Assembly (NCBI RefSeq): GCF_018811945.1
Contig: NZ_JACRVU010000014.1
Location: 1-64,000, forward strand
Reading direction: 5' to 3'
From: Gluconobacter sp. P1C6_b
GTDB taxonomy: Bacteria > Pseudomonadota > Alphaproteobacteria > Acetobacterales > Acetobacteraceae
DNA: 64,000 nt
Part shown: positions 27,261 through 35,547 of the stretch, in pieces
How the letters are laid out: the number at the start of each line of letters is the position of its first letter
Position numbering within the stretch: position 1 is the first letter of the stretch
Translations under genes and position numbers: made by a program
The notes under the pieces: generated by a model
Database searches by the model: none
What the model was told of the DNA's origin: nothing
The model's input: only the letters and a program-made list of their open reading frames with translations

Positions 27261-27821
27261 TTAGGCGCTGACGCGTTTGACGGCGCTGGCGACAGTCTGT
27301 TCGTCCTGCGTGCCGATCAGACGCGAAACCAGATCCTGGGTGGTGCTGGTGGCGATCTCGGACAGGCTGGACAGGGCCTGTTCACGGGACTGGGTGATAC
27401 GGGTCTCGGCGCTCGCGATCTCGGCTTCGAGGCGCTTGGCCGTTTCCGCAGCGTAAGATTCCGCATTGGTGCGGGCTTCGCTCTGGATCCGCTCCACATG
27501 GGCGCGGGCCTGCTCGGCTGCTTCATGACGGGCGCTGAGGAGTTCCGCGCTGGCGCGGTCGGCTTCAGCCTTGGCCTTGCGGGCAACATCCAGATCGTTC
27601 TGGATCCGGGTACGACGGTTGGTCAGCACCCGTTCGACACGCGGCAGTGCGAAGCGGCTCAGGGCGAGGTAGAAGCCGCCGAAGATGACGGCTCCCCAGA
27701 CGACCTGTCCGATCAGCAGCGGATCGTGGAAGTTCAGCTGTGGCATGCCCGCAGCCACGGCACGGCCCGGCACGGCCGCAAGCGGAGCGGCGAACAGGAA
27801 GAGGCGTGGCGTACGGTACAT
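27261..27821 (-). CDS. atpG: F0F1 ATP synthase subunit b'
   Basis: The 186-residue protein has a short hydrophobic leader (LFLFAAPLAAVPGRAVAA), then the membrane helix of subunit b' (PLLIGQVVWGAVIFGGFYLALSR in part) and a coiled-coil stalk ending in a DEQTVASAVKRVSA tail. The order c, b', b is characteristic of the split alphaproteobacterial F0 operon. The symbol atpG for b' is used variably in the literature. Confidence 0.88.
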   Translation of the reverse strand: MYRTPRLFLFAAPLAAVPGRAVAAGMPQLNFHDPLLIGQVVWGAVIFGGFYLALSRFALPRVERVLTNRRTRIQNDLDVARKAKAEADRASAELLSARHEAAEQARAHVERIQSEARTNAESYAAETAKRLEAEIASAETRITQSREQALSSLSEIATSTTQDLVSRLIGTQDEQTVASAVKRVSA

Positions 27822-27829
27822 GTTCGACC

Positions 27830-28087
27830 TCAGGCGAACAGGATCAGGAAGGCGATCAGCAGGGCGAACAGCGCGACGGCTTCCGTCAGCGCGAAGCCCA
27901 GCATGCCGATGCCGAAGACATGCGGCCGCGAGGCCGGGTTGCGTGCAACCGAGCTGATCAGCGTCGAGAAGATGTTGCCGAGACCCATGCCGACACCGGC
28001 GAGGGCGAAAACGGCAATACCGGCACCGAGGTCACGGGCGGCCTGGGCGATGCTGATGCCGAATTCGTGAGCGGCTTGAACGTCCAT
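27830..28087 (-). CDS. atpE: F0F1 ATP synthase subunit c
   Basis: This 85-residue proteolipid hairpin has helix 1 with [20 protein letters not shown], the polar loop ARNPASR, and helix 2 with the proton-carrying Glu in [13 protein letters not shown]. It forms the rotor ring. AAGGAACC precedes ATG at 28087. Confidence 0.96.
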   Translation of the reverse strand: MDVQAAHEFGISIAQAARDLGAGIAVFALAGVGMGLGNIFSTLISSVARNPASRPHVFGIGMLGFALTEAVALFALLIAFLILFA

Positions 28088-28139
28088 TGTCAGGTTCCTT
28101 GTTGGGTCGATTAAAGGGTTAGTGCGAAGCTGGTGTGGC

Positions 28140-28907
28140 TCAGTGAGCGACGGCCTCACGCAGATAGATGCAGGTGAGGATGGCGAACACATAGGCCTGC
28201 AGCACACCCACCAGCAGTTCGAGGGCCGTCAGCGCGATGTTGATCGCGATCGGGGCGATGGCCAGGACATGGCCGAATGCGCCCAGACCGGCGAGCATGA
28301 TCGTGAAGCCGGCAAACACTTCCAGAAGCACGTGACCCGCCACCATGTTGGCGAAAAGTCGGATCGACAGGCTGACCGGACGCGAAAGGAAAGAGATGAT
28401 CTCGATCGGCACCAGCAGCGGAGCAAGCCAGACAGGCGTTCCAGCGGGCAGGAAGTGCTTGAGGAAGCCGACACCCTGAAAACGGATGGAAGCAAGGATC
28501 GAGATGACGAACACCATGATGGCCAGGCCGAAGGTCACGGCGATATGGCTGGTGTACGTGAAGGAGAAGGGCAGCAGGCCGAGATAGTTGCCGGCCAGGA
28601 TGAAGAAGAAGATCGCGAAGACGAACGGGAAGAACGTTGCGCCGTTTTCACCGATCGTGCTGACGGCGAGGTCGTGGACGAAATCGTAGCTGATCTCGGC
28701 GGCGGCCTGAAGGCGGCCCGGCACGACGGCGGCAGGGCGCATCCCGACATACAGGAAGACCAGAACGACGGCAGCGGCGATCAGCATGAACAGTGGCGAC
28801 TGCGAGAACCGCAGGGCTTCTCCCAGATGTCCAAGAACCGGATGGAGCTCGAACTGTCCGAGCGCGTCAATCGTCGATCCGGCTGCCACGCTGGCTTCTC
28901 CCGTCAT
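28140..28907 (-). CDS. atpB: F0F1 ATP synthase subunit a
   Basis: The 255-residue membrane protein has the essential Arg in [14 protein letters not shown], the [16 protein letters not shown] helix, and [15 protein letters not shown] near the C-terminus, which holds the Glu and Gln of the proton half-channels. Its first 41 bases overlap the 3' end of atpI, so the two are translationally coupled. Confidence 0.96.
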   Translation of the reverse strand: MTGEASVAAGSTIDALGQFELHPVLGHLGEALRFSQSPLFMLIAAAVVLVFLYVGMRPAAVVPGRLQAAAEISYDFVHDLAVSTIGENGATFFPFVFAIFFFILAGNYLGLLPFSFTYTSHIAVTFGLAIMVFVISILASIRFQGVGFLKHFLPAGTPVWLAPLLVPIEIISFLSRPVSLSIRLFANMVAGHVLLEVFAGFTIMLAGLGAFGHVLAIAPIAINIALTALELLVGVLQAYVFAILTCIYLREAVAH

Positions 28908-29235
28908 CTTTCGGTCCGGACACCATGTCCGAATCCTTCAAAACCCGCCAGACATTCAACATGCCGGCACCACATCCTGCCAGGGCGAAAACGGACAGGA
29001 ACAGAGCCCTGTACCCGAACCAGTGACCTAGCGCGTAGCCTATGGCTACACCGACCGCGAGCCCGGCCACAAGGTCCGTTCCCACGCGGATCGCCAGTCC
29101 AAGGGATGACATGGAACTGTCATCATTGCCCTCGTCGGTTACGGCGAACTCCCCGGCATGGGGATCAAGCTTCTGACGCGCACGCCGCAGGCGCTCGTCG
29201 AAGTTTCCGTCGTCACCGGCAGGGGCGTGTCCCAT
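28867..29235 (-). CDS. atpI: ATP synthase accessory protein AtpI/AtpZ type
   Basis: The 122-residue protein has a charged N-terminal half and two helices (GTDLVAGLAVGVAIGYALGHWFG, LFLSVFALAGCGAGMLNVWR) with the acidic residue typical of AtpI in helix 1. It helps c-ring assembly or Mg2+ supply in other species. First gene of the operon, behind a consensus promoter. Confidence 0.9.
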   Translation of the reverse strand: MGHAPAGDDGNFDERLRRARQKLDPHAGEFAVTDEGNDDSSMSSLGLAIRVGTDLVAGLAVGVAIGYALGHWFGYRALFLSVFALAGCGAGMLNVWRVLKDSDMVSGPKDDGRSQRGSRIDD

Positions 29236-29310
29236 GAGGTCTGATCCCTTACCCTGTACGCATCCTTCTTACCCGGTCGTTCAACCGGATTCCTTCTCAG
29301 CGCAGGCGCT

Positions 29311-29339
29311 AGCTACCGGCGAGTCCGTTGACTGTCAAT
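29311..29339 (-). promoter_or_regulatory. Promoter of the F0 ATP synthase operon
   Basis: On the - strand TTGACA (29339-29334) is followed by exactly 17 bp and then TAGCTA (29316-29311). The start of transcription would be near 29303, about 70 bases ahead of atpI. Confidence 0.75.
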
Positions 29340-29378
29340 GTATTCTGCTCGCCGGAGCCATCGAAACCCGTTTTCGCC

Positions 29379-30851
29379 CTAGCTGACCAGTTTCAGGCGG
29401 CGCCCGCGGTCCTTCCATTCCGGACTTTCACCGGACCCGCGTCCGAAGGGCAGCATGGGGGCTGGATCTTCCGAACTGGGTTCGACGCGGGGGGCGTCCG
29501 GCATGTGCTCGCCCAGATAGGCTTCCGACAGAGTGCGGAAGGCATAATCGAGCATGGAGGTCGCGTAAGCCGTGGACGGATCGCCCTCGACAGTGCCTGC
29601 GGGCCCGAAGCGCGTATAGGCGAATCGCTCCACAAAGGCCTCCAGCGGGGCACCATATTGCAGGCCGATGCTGACGGCATGGCTCAGGCAGTCCATCAGG
29701 CCGCGGGCCATAGGGCTCTCGCGGGGCGGGGTAAGACTGATTTCGCCGAGCGTGCCGTCCTCGAATTCGCTGGTCCGCATGAAAAGACTGTGACCGCCCA
29801 CGGCCGCACGCTGGGTGAAACCGGTCTGGCGCATGGGAAGCGGGCGACGCACGCCACGGGCCAGCCTGGCCTGAAGGTCGGCCAGATCGGGTTCCGGCAC
29901 CGCCGGCAGGAAGTCTACGACGTTCTTCACGGCAGCGTGCATCGCAGCCTGGGCCTGTGGGCGAACGGGTGGGAGCGGGGTCTCGCCAGCCAGCGCGAGC
30001 GCCAGAGCGGATTCGGGGGTTAGGCCACGGCACGCCAGTCGCGCCAGCGTGGATGCACGCAGATGTCCATCTTCGCGCAGCGGCGAGAAGGCTGGGGCGA
30101 GGCCGCAGGTTTCAACGCCCAGCAGGCCTTCGGTTGCGGCCGGGGAGGAAAATCCGGTTTCGATCGGGCAGAAATGCCGACCCTCTTCCGTGGCGCAGAC
30201 CGAGGATGCGATGGTTCGCAGTCCCGGCAGGGGCGATTCCGGAATGGAAGGCGGGGACAGCTTTGTTCCGGCGCGGGCTACCGTGGTGGCGAGCGCGGCC
30301 ATGGCACAGGCCGCAGTGCGGGCGTCGTCACTATCATAGTCGAGACCGAGGGCTGCCAGGCAGGCATCGAGATCGGTCAGGAGAATGAGGCCTGCGGCTT
30401 CGTCTTCAGGCTGGGCCGGCAGATCGAACAGGGGCAGCTCACCTGTACGTTCGATCCGGGTCGCGGCGTGAAGGCGGCGCAGGGCGTCGCAGGCCAGGCG
30501 GAGGCAGGCGACGAAATGTTCGGCAGCGAATCCGGCCTCCTGCACGAAACTGGACAGGCGGATGGTGAAGCCGGGCGTCTGGTCGGGCTGGCACTGCCAC
30601 AGCGCGGTGTTGGGCGCCATCTGCTGCATCAGCAGAAGATAGGACAGGCTCCGGCCGGGTGACGGGGTGTTGGCCGGGGTGCCGGGAAGGGGTGGGCACG
30701 CATCGATCGTGTCCACCCAGCGGGCGGCCTCCGCGGCAAGTCTGACCGGCCCACCGTTCAGGGTGATCTGGGCGAGGGCCTGTGCGGCCACGTCATCCCA
30801 GGCGGCAGGAAGGGTGACGGAGCGCAGGGCGCTGTCGTCGGGGTCGGTCAT
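29379..30851 (-). CDS. Stand-alone TSCPD-type protein like the C-terminus of class II ribonucleotide reductase
   Basis: A 490-residue protein if started at ATG 30851 (30869 and 30902 are alternatives). The C-terminal 170 residues match the end of B12-dependent NrdJ: MRQTGFTQRAAVGGHSLF, RTSEFEDGTLGEI, MARGLMDCLSHAVSIGLQYG, PLEAFVERFAYTRFGPAG, TSMLDYAFRTLSEAYLG. The N-terminal two thirds show no catalytic RNR barrel signatures and are Ala/Leu-rich. It may be a regulator or scaffold for nucleotide reduction, but this is inference. It is upstream of, and parallel to, the F0 operon, with about 140 bp between. Confidence 0.75.
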   Translation of the reverse strand: MTDPDDSALRSVTLPAAWDDVAAQALAQITLNGGPVRLAAEAARWVDTIDACPPLPGTPANTPSPGRSLSYLLLMQQMAPNTALWQCQPDQTPGFTIRLSSFVQEAGFAAEHFVACLRLACDALRRLHAATRIERTGELPLFDLPAQPEDEAAGLILLTDLDACLAALGLDYDSDDARTAACAMAALATTVARAGTKLSPPSIPESPLPGLRTIASSVCATEEGRHFCPIETGFSSPAATEGLLGVETCGLAPAFSPLREDGHLRASTLARLACRGLTPESALALALAGETPLPPVRPQAQAAMHAAVKNVVDFLPAVPEPDLADLQARLARGVRRPLPMRQTGFTQRAAVGGHSLFMRTSEFEDGTLGEISLTPPRESPMARGLMDCLSHAVSIGLQYGAPLEAFVERFAYTRFGPAGTVEGDPSTAYATSMLDYAFRTLSEAYLGEHMPDAPRVEPSSEDPAPMLPFGRGSGESPEWKDRGRRLKLVS

Positions 30852-31100
30852 GACCTGAAGCGTCCTCATGCGAACGCCGGTCCAGTGAAGGCGAGCTGTC
30901 ATATTGCGAATCTACGCCCTGCGCCCATGGGCCCGTAAGCCGGAAAAGGGCCTGTGGAAGGCCGCTAATGGGCGGGAACATGGGGATATGGGGGATAACA
31001 TTTTCCCGGGGACGGCCGAGCGACGATTTCTGCGGGAAGATTGGACGCGCGAAGCGGAGTCGGGTAGTGCTGGAAGGATGATTTTCACGAGGGTATCGTC

Positions 31101-31625
31101 ATGAGCGCTGTCACGGTCCGTCATGACCGGCTGGAGCTTCTGGCTGGGTTCGCTGTCCTGGCCTGCCTTGCGGGTCTTCTGGTCGCGGCGATGGTCGGGC
31201 ACCATCAGAGCGATGACGGGGGCTACCCTGTGCATGCGTCCTTCAGCCAGATCGACGGTCTGACGGTTGGTTCCGATGTGCGGCTGGCGGGCATTACCGT
31301 GGGGCACGTGACCGGCGCCGTGGTCGACCCTAGGAGCTTTCAGGCGCAGGTGACATTTACGCTCGCACCCGATGTGAAGCTGCCGACGGATTCCGCAGCA
31401 ATTGTGACGTCTGACAGCCTGCTGGGCGGGAAATACATCGCGCTGTCTCCAGGTGGAGCGGATTCGGTGGTGAAGCCGGGCGGTGTCATGACCGAGACGC
31501 AGGGCTCCATCAGTCTGGAGCAGCTTCTGAGCAAGTTCATTTTCTCCGTGACGGATTCGCTGCAGAAGAGCCAGAAGGCGGCTGCGGGAAAGCCGGCGAC
31601 GGGCAGTCTGGCGGATGAACCCTGA
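31101..31625 (+). CDS. mlaD: MlaD-type MCE domain protein (phospholipid transport)
   Basis: The 174-residue protein has a single N-terminal anchor (LLAGFAVLACLAGLLVAAMV, about 12-32) and one MCE domain: YPVHASFSQIDGLTVGSDVRLAGITVG in part, through LLGGKYIALSPGG. MlaD forms a hexameric periplasmic ring that takes phospholipids to the inner membrane with MlaE/MlaF. Those partners are not in the window. GAGGG precedes ATG. The 249-bp gap upstream holds no convincing gene. Confidence 0.9.
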   Translation: MSAVTVRHDRLELLAGFAVLACLAGLLVAAMVGHHQSDDGGYPVHASFSQIDGLTVGSDVRLAGITVGHVTGAVVDPRSFQAQVTFTLAPDVKLPTDSAAIVTSDSLLGGKYIALSPGGADSVVKPGGVMTETQGSISLEQLLSKFIFSVTDSLQKSQKAAAGKPATGSLADEP

Positions 31626-31628
31626 GCC

Positions 31629-31871
31629 ATGACGGATGCGCAGAAAAATGCGTTTCTGTGGGTCGACCACGAGGGCAATCCCGTGTCCTGTGTGGAGAAG
31701 GTCCAGATCCTGCGGGAAAACGATGCCGAGCTGCGTCAGGCCCTGCAGGATGCGTATGATGACGGGGTTCTGATGGGGGTTGCACCTCAGGCGATGCTGC
31801 AGACGTTTCAGGCCATGCTGTCCGATCTGAAGAGCCCGTTTCAGGGTGGGACTCAGGAGAAAGAGTCATGA
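31629..31871 (+). CDS. Small protein of unknown function between mlaD and DUF2155 gene
   Basis: The 80-residue soluble protein begins three bases after mlaD and overlaps the next gene by ATGA. It has an N-terminal beta-like part (NAFLWVDHEGNPVSCVEKV) and a helical part with acidic residues (ENDAELRQALQDAYDDGVLMG). The tight spacing shows it is translated with its neighbours. No family is recognised. Confidence 0.7.
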   Translation: MTDAQKNAFLWVDHEGNPVSCVEKVQILRENDAELRQALQDAYDDGVLMGVAPQAMLQTFQAMLSDLKSPFQGGTQEKES

Positions 31872-32560
31872 TGAAGCTCTGGTCGGACCGGGTTCTGCTG
31901 CCGTGCGGGGCTGCCGCAATGATTCTGCTTTGCGGAGTTTCGGGCGCGCGGGCCGCCACAGGTGTCGCGCCCCCGGCGATGTATCCGGCTGCAACCTGGC
32001 AGGGGCAGTCGCAGGCTGTGGTGCGCGTGCTGGACCGGCTGGATGCACATCTGGAGCTTCTGACGATTCCCGTGGGCGGGAGCGCGACCTATCACAGTCT
32101 TTCCGTGGGTGTTGAAGCCTGTGTCAGCCGGCCGCAGACGCTGGCCGCGGATGCCGGAGCCCTGCTGCATCTGAAGGACAGCAGCGATCCGCAGCGGCCG
32201 CCTTTCGATGGCTGGATGCTGGCTCAGGAGCCTTCTGTCGCAACTTATGGCAGCCCTTTGTACGATGTGCGCGTTGTCTCCTGCGCGGGAGTGCCGACGG
32301 CACCTCAGGCGGGGCCTCTGCCTGTGGTGAAGGCACCCGTGCTCGCCAGTGCGGAGGTTCCGGTGGAAGAAGGCGGCGATGCTCCGGCATCCCAGCCCGG
32401 TTCTGCCTCAGGCGGTCCTGTACCGCTTGCTCCGGACAGTCATAATCCCATTCCGCTCGCGCCTCCCAGTGGTGCGGCGCCGTCCCTTGCTCCGGCCATG
32501 CCAGCGCAGCCTTCGGGGCAGCCCCTGTCACCTCCCGAAGCTGATCCCGGCCTCGAATAA
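31868..32560 (+). CDS. DUF2155 domain secreted protein
   Basis: The 230-residue protein has a signal peptide (WSDRVLLPCGAAAMILLCGVSGARA in part, cut near residue 29) and a DUF2155 domain: AVVRVLDRLDAHLELL, VEACVSRP, PFDGWMLAQEPSV, YDVRVVSC. A Pro/Ala-rich, probably disordered tail follows (about 140-230). DUF2155 proteins of alphaproteobacteria sit in the periplasm next to mlaD; their role is unknown. GGAG precedes ATG 31868. Confidence 0.85.
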   Translation: MMKLWSDRVLLPCGAAAMILLCGVSGARAATGVAPPAMYPAATWQGQSQAVVRVLDRLDAHLELLTIPVGGSATYHSLSVGVEACVSRPQTLAADAGALLHLKDSSDPQRPPFDGWMLAQEPSVATYGSPLYDVRVVSCAGVPTAPQAGPLPVVKAPVLASAEVPVEEGGDAPASQPGSASGGPVPLAPDSHNPIPLAPPSGAAPSLAPAMPAQPSGQPLSPPEADPGLE

Positions 32561-32609
32561 AGGTGGGATGGGGCGGAATGACCCAGAAACAGGAAGAAAT
32601 GACAGCTTC

Positions 32610-33332
32610 ATGATTCAGGTTCCCTTTCCCCCGTCCCGGGCAGCCCTGCTGCTTGATTTCGATGGAACGCTTGTTGATATCGCGCCCACCCCGGAAAGCG
32701 TCCGGGTACCGGAGGGGCTCGCGGCGGATCTGCTGCGTCTTCGGGACATGCTCGATGGCGCGCTTGCGATTATTACCGGCCGGCCCATCGCACAGATCGA
32801 TCATTTCCTGCCGGATATTCCCCATGCCGTGGCCGGCGAGCACGGCGTGATGATGCGTCACGCACCCGGCCAGGCATTACGGGAGCGGAAACTGCCCGTT
32901 GTGCCCGGAGAATGGATACAGGCTGTTGAAAAGGCTGCGGCAGATCATCCCGGCGCCAGTGTTGAACACAAAAAAGCTGGAATGGTGCTGCATTACCGTC
33001 GTGCGCCCGAGGCGGAATCCGTTTTTCGGGAGCTGGCGTCGGTCTGGCCGGTGGAAAACCGGGGGTTTCACCTTCAGGATGCCCAGATGGCCATCGAACT
33101 CCGGCCACTGGGGATCGACAAGGGCAAGGCGCTGCGGGAACTGATGGCAGAGCCGCCTTTTGCAGGGCGGCTTCCGGTTTTTGCCGGTGATGATGCCACG
33201 GACCGCGACGGGGTGAGGGCTGCGCGCCAGATGGGGGGCGTAGGCTGGCTCATTCCCGATGATTTTCCAGATGCGGCCACGTTCCGGCGGTGGCTGCATG
33301 ATCTGTCGGAGGGACACGGATGGGGCGCCTGA
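32610..33332 (+). CDS. otsB: Trehalose-6-phosphate phosphatase
   Basis: This HAD enzyme removes phosphate from trehalose-6-phosphate. The 240-residue protein has motif I LLLDFDGTLVDIAPTP (about 14-29), IITGRP, VAGEHGVMMR and motif IV FAGDDATDRDGVRAA. The start at 32610 keeps only the family region. It overlaps otsA by 13 nt, so both trehalose genes are co-translated. Confidence 0.95.
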   Translation: MIQVPFPPSRAALLLDFDGTLVDIAPTPESVRVPEGLAADLLRLRDMLDGALAIITGRPIAQIDHFLPDIPHAVAGEHGVMMRHAPGQALRERKLPVVPGEWIQAVEKAAADHPGASVEHKKAGMVLHYRRAPEAESVFRELASVWPVENRGFHLQDAQMAIELRPLGIDKGKALRELMAEPPFAGRLPVFAGDDATDRDGVRAARQMGGVGWLIPDDFPDAATFRRWLHDLSEGHGWGA

Positions 33333-34663
33333 TCATTGTTTCCAACCGGACGCCTGCCCCTGGGGAGCGTACGCAGCCTGCCGGGGGGCTGACGGTTGGT
33401 CTGTATGATGCGGTACAGACGCAGGAGACCCTGTGGTTCGGGTGGTCGGGCCATCAGCATGCGGATGCGGCCGACCGGCCGGTTCAGAGCGAGCAGGTGG
33501 GGAACGTCAATTACGTGACGTTCGACCTGACCCAGAGGCAGTATGACCGGTTCTATCTGAACTTTTCCAACGGCGTCCTGTGGCCCCTGTGCCATTACCG
33601 GACCAACCTGATCCGCTACACCCGTGAGGACTGCGATGCCTATTATGAGGCTAACGAGGTCTTCGCGGATCGTCTGGTCGGGCTTCTGGAGCCGGATGAT
33701 ACGGTCTGGATCCATGACTATCACCTGTTCCCGCTGGGCAAGATGCTGCGGGACCGGGGCGTGACGGGTCGGATTGGGTTCTTCCTGCATATTCCGTTCC
33801 CGCCCTGGAGCGTGGCGCGTCTGCTGCCCAGGCTCGACATGCTGCTGAGCGGCTTGGCGGCCTGTGACCTGATCGGGGTGCAGACCCCTGAGGACGCGAC
33901 CAATCTCAAGGGATGTTTCGAGGTCTATGGTCTGAAGGCGGCAGTCGAGGCCGTGCCGATCGGAATCGATCCCGTCAGCTTCCGTCAGCAGGCGATCGAA
34001 AGCGCTTCCTCCGACGAGGTGGTGAAGATCATGGATACGCTGGAGGGGACGCGTCTGATCATAGGGGTGGACCGGCTGGATTATTCCAAGGGTCTGCCCG
34101 AGCGGATGAAGGGCTTCGAAGCTCTGCTGAAGAACTATCCCGAGCATCGTGGGCAGGTGACGTTCCTTCAGGTTACTCCGGTATCACGGGGTGGGGTGGA
34201 GAGCTATCGCCTGCTCAAGGAAGAGCTGGACGGGCTGGTCGGGACGATCAACGGCGCCTATGGCACGCCGGACTGGGTGCCGATCCGCTATACGACCTGG
34301 CCGATCGGGCGGCATATCCTCGCCGGACTTTACCGGATGGCGGATGTGGGGTTTGTCACGCCGCTGCGGGATGGCATGAACCTCGTGGCCAAGGAATTCA
34401 TCGCAGCGCAGGACGAGGACGACCCCGGCGTGCTGGTGCTGTCGCGGTTTGCTGGAGCGGCTCCGGAAATGCCCGAGGCGCTTCTGATCAATCCGCTGGA
34501 TGCGGAAGGAATGGCCGATGCGCTTCATATTGGCCTGACCATGGACGTGCACGCCCGTCATGCGGCATGGTCCGCGATGTATGACGAGGTTTCCCGCAAT
34601 ACGGCGGGGAGCTGGTCCAAGCAGTTTCTTGATAGCCTGGAGGCGATCCGTCCGTGCCACTGA
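33320..34663 (+). CDS. otsA: Trehalose-6-phosphate synthase (GT20)
   Basis: It joins UDP-glucose and glucose-6-phosphate. The 447-residue GT-B protein has the N-terminal IVSNRTPAP and [44 protein letters not shown] (phosphate/sugar binding Arg and Lys) and [18 protein letters not shown] lies before ATG. Trehalose protects acetic acid bacteria in strong sugar and acid media. Confidence 0.96.
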   Translation: MGRLIIVSNRTPAPGERTQPAGGLTVGLYDAVQTQETLWFGWSGHQHADAADRPVQSEQVGNVNYVTFDLTQRQYDRFYLNFSNGVLWPLCHYRTNLIRYTREDCDAYYEANEVFADRLVGLLEPDDTVWIHDYHLFPLGKMLRDRGVTGRIGFFLHIPFPPWSVARLLPRLDMLLSGLAACDLIGVQTPEDATNLKGCFEVYGLKAAVEAVPIGIDPVSFRQQAIESASSDEVVKIMDTLEGTRLIIGVDRLDYSKGLPERMKGFEALLKNYPEHRGQVTFLQVTPVSRGGVESYRLLKEELDGLVGTINGAYGTPDWVPIRYTTWPIGRHILAGLYRMADVGFVTPLRDGMNLVAKEFIAAQDEDDPGVLVLSRFAGAAPEMPEALLINPLDAEGMADALHIGLTMDVHARHAAWSAMYDEVSRNTAGSWSKQFLDSLEAIRPCH

Positions 34664-35169
34664 ACAGAACATACCGCCCCGTTTCAACATCTGCGCTGGG
34701 TGGTCTGTATGTTCTGGCGGGGCTGGTGACGCTCGGGGTCGTCTGGTTTGCTGAACACTGGCTGAAGCTTGCGCCGTGCGAGCTTTGCCTGTGGGAACGG
34801 CGTCCGTGGTGGGTGCTGATCGGGCTTGGAATCGTCACGATCGTGCTGCCGAAGCGCTATGCCCGGTACGGGGTTTTCTTCGGGCTTCTGTGCCTGATGA
34901 CCAGTATCGGGCTGGCAGTTCTGCATGCAGGCGTGGAGCACAAGTTCTGGCCCAGCCCGGCGCCGGAATGCAGAGCCCCGGTCTTTCACGGGGGAAACTT
35001 CAGGGACTGGATGTCGGCGATGCCCGCACGGCCGAACAAGCCGTGTGATTCGCCGGATTACCTGTTTGGTCTGCCCGTCTCCATGACGGAGCTGGGCGGT
35101 CTGTATGCGGTCGTGGTGTTCATAGTGGCTCTGGTCGGGAGCTTCCGCATGGGCCGCTCCCGACGCTGA
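34654..35169 (+). CDS. dsbB: Disulfide bond formation protein DsbB
   Basis: This inner-membrane quinone reductase reoxidises DsbA. The 171-residue protein has four helices, Cys42 and Cys45 in APCELCLWERRP, and the second pair Cys106 and Cys131 in the long periplasmic loop. The start is a GTG behind GGAGG and overlaps the end of otsA by 10 nt. This links it to the trehalose operon, although the functions are unrelated. Confidence 0.92.
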   Translation: MPLNRTYRPVSTSALGGLYVLAGLVTLGVVWFAEHWLKLAPCELCLWERRPWWVLIGLGIVTIVLPKRYARYGVFFGLLCLMTSIGLAVLHAGVEHKFWPSPAPECRAPVFHGGNFRDWMSAMPARPNKPCDSPDYLFGLPVSMTELGGLYAVVVFIVALVGSFRMGRSRR

Positions 35170-35178
35170 GGGGACGGA

Positions 35179-35355
35179 TCAGAGGCGCGTGCCGCGTCCG
35201 CGCCCGAAGATGAGGCTGATGATCAGCAGCACCAGGAAGATGAAGAAAAGGATCTTGCCGATATAGGCAAAATCTGCCGAAATTCCGCCAAAGCCCAGCA
35301 CCGCAGCACATAAGGCGAGGATAAGGAAGGCAATGGTCCAGCGTAGCAGGTCCAT
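35179..35355 (-). CDS. UPF0391/DUF1328 small membrane protein
   Basis: The 58-residue protein has two hydrophobic helices: [22 protein letters not shown] and [22 protein letters not shown] in outline. The motif LGFGGI...AKILFFIF is the family signature (E. coli YtjA). AAGGAGAC precedes ATG at 35355. Family members are often stress-induced; the function is unknown. It converges with dsbB. Confidence 0.9.
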   Translation of the reverse strand: MDLLRWTIAFLILALCAAVLGFGGISADFAYIGKILFFIFLVLLIISLIFGRGRGTRL

Positions 35356-35547
35356 GGGACTGTCTCCTTTGTCAGTAGCGCCCTCTGAGGGAGAGGCGGC
35401 GTGTGAGAAGGCTGAACGGCGGCGGAGTGAACAGGTTCATTTTCGCAACATCCGTTTTATGCCGGGGGTGTGCCTGGGAAGCCCGTTTTCAATATTTCCA
35501 TGGGTCGGATTCCTGTGTTCGGACATCCTGCCTGCCGGAGGACCATC

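Noticed and set aside
28122-29237. 371-codon + strand frame opposite atpB and atpI
   Set aside because: Asp/Glu/Gly/Arg-rich shadow of membrane protein genes; no ribosome site or domain.
30988-31104. Possible 38-codon gene overlapping the mlaD start (ATGA)
   Set aside because: The overlap is attractive, but the peptide has no known family and the ribosome site is poor; kept as empty gap.
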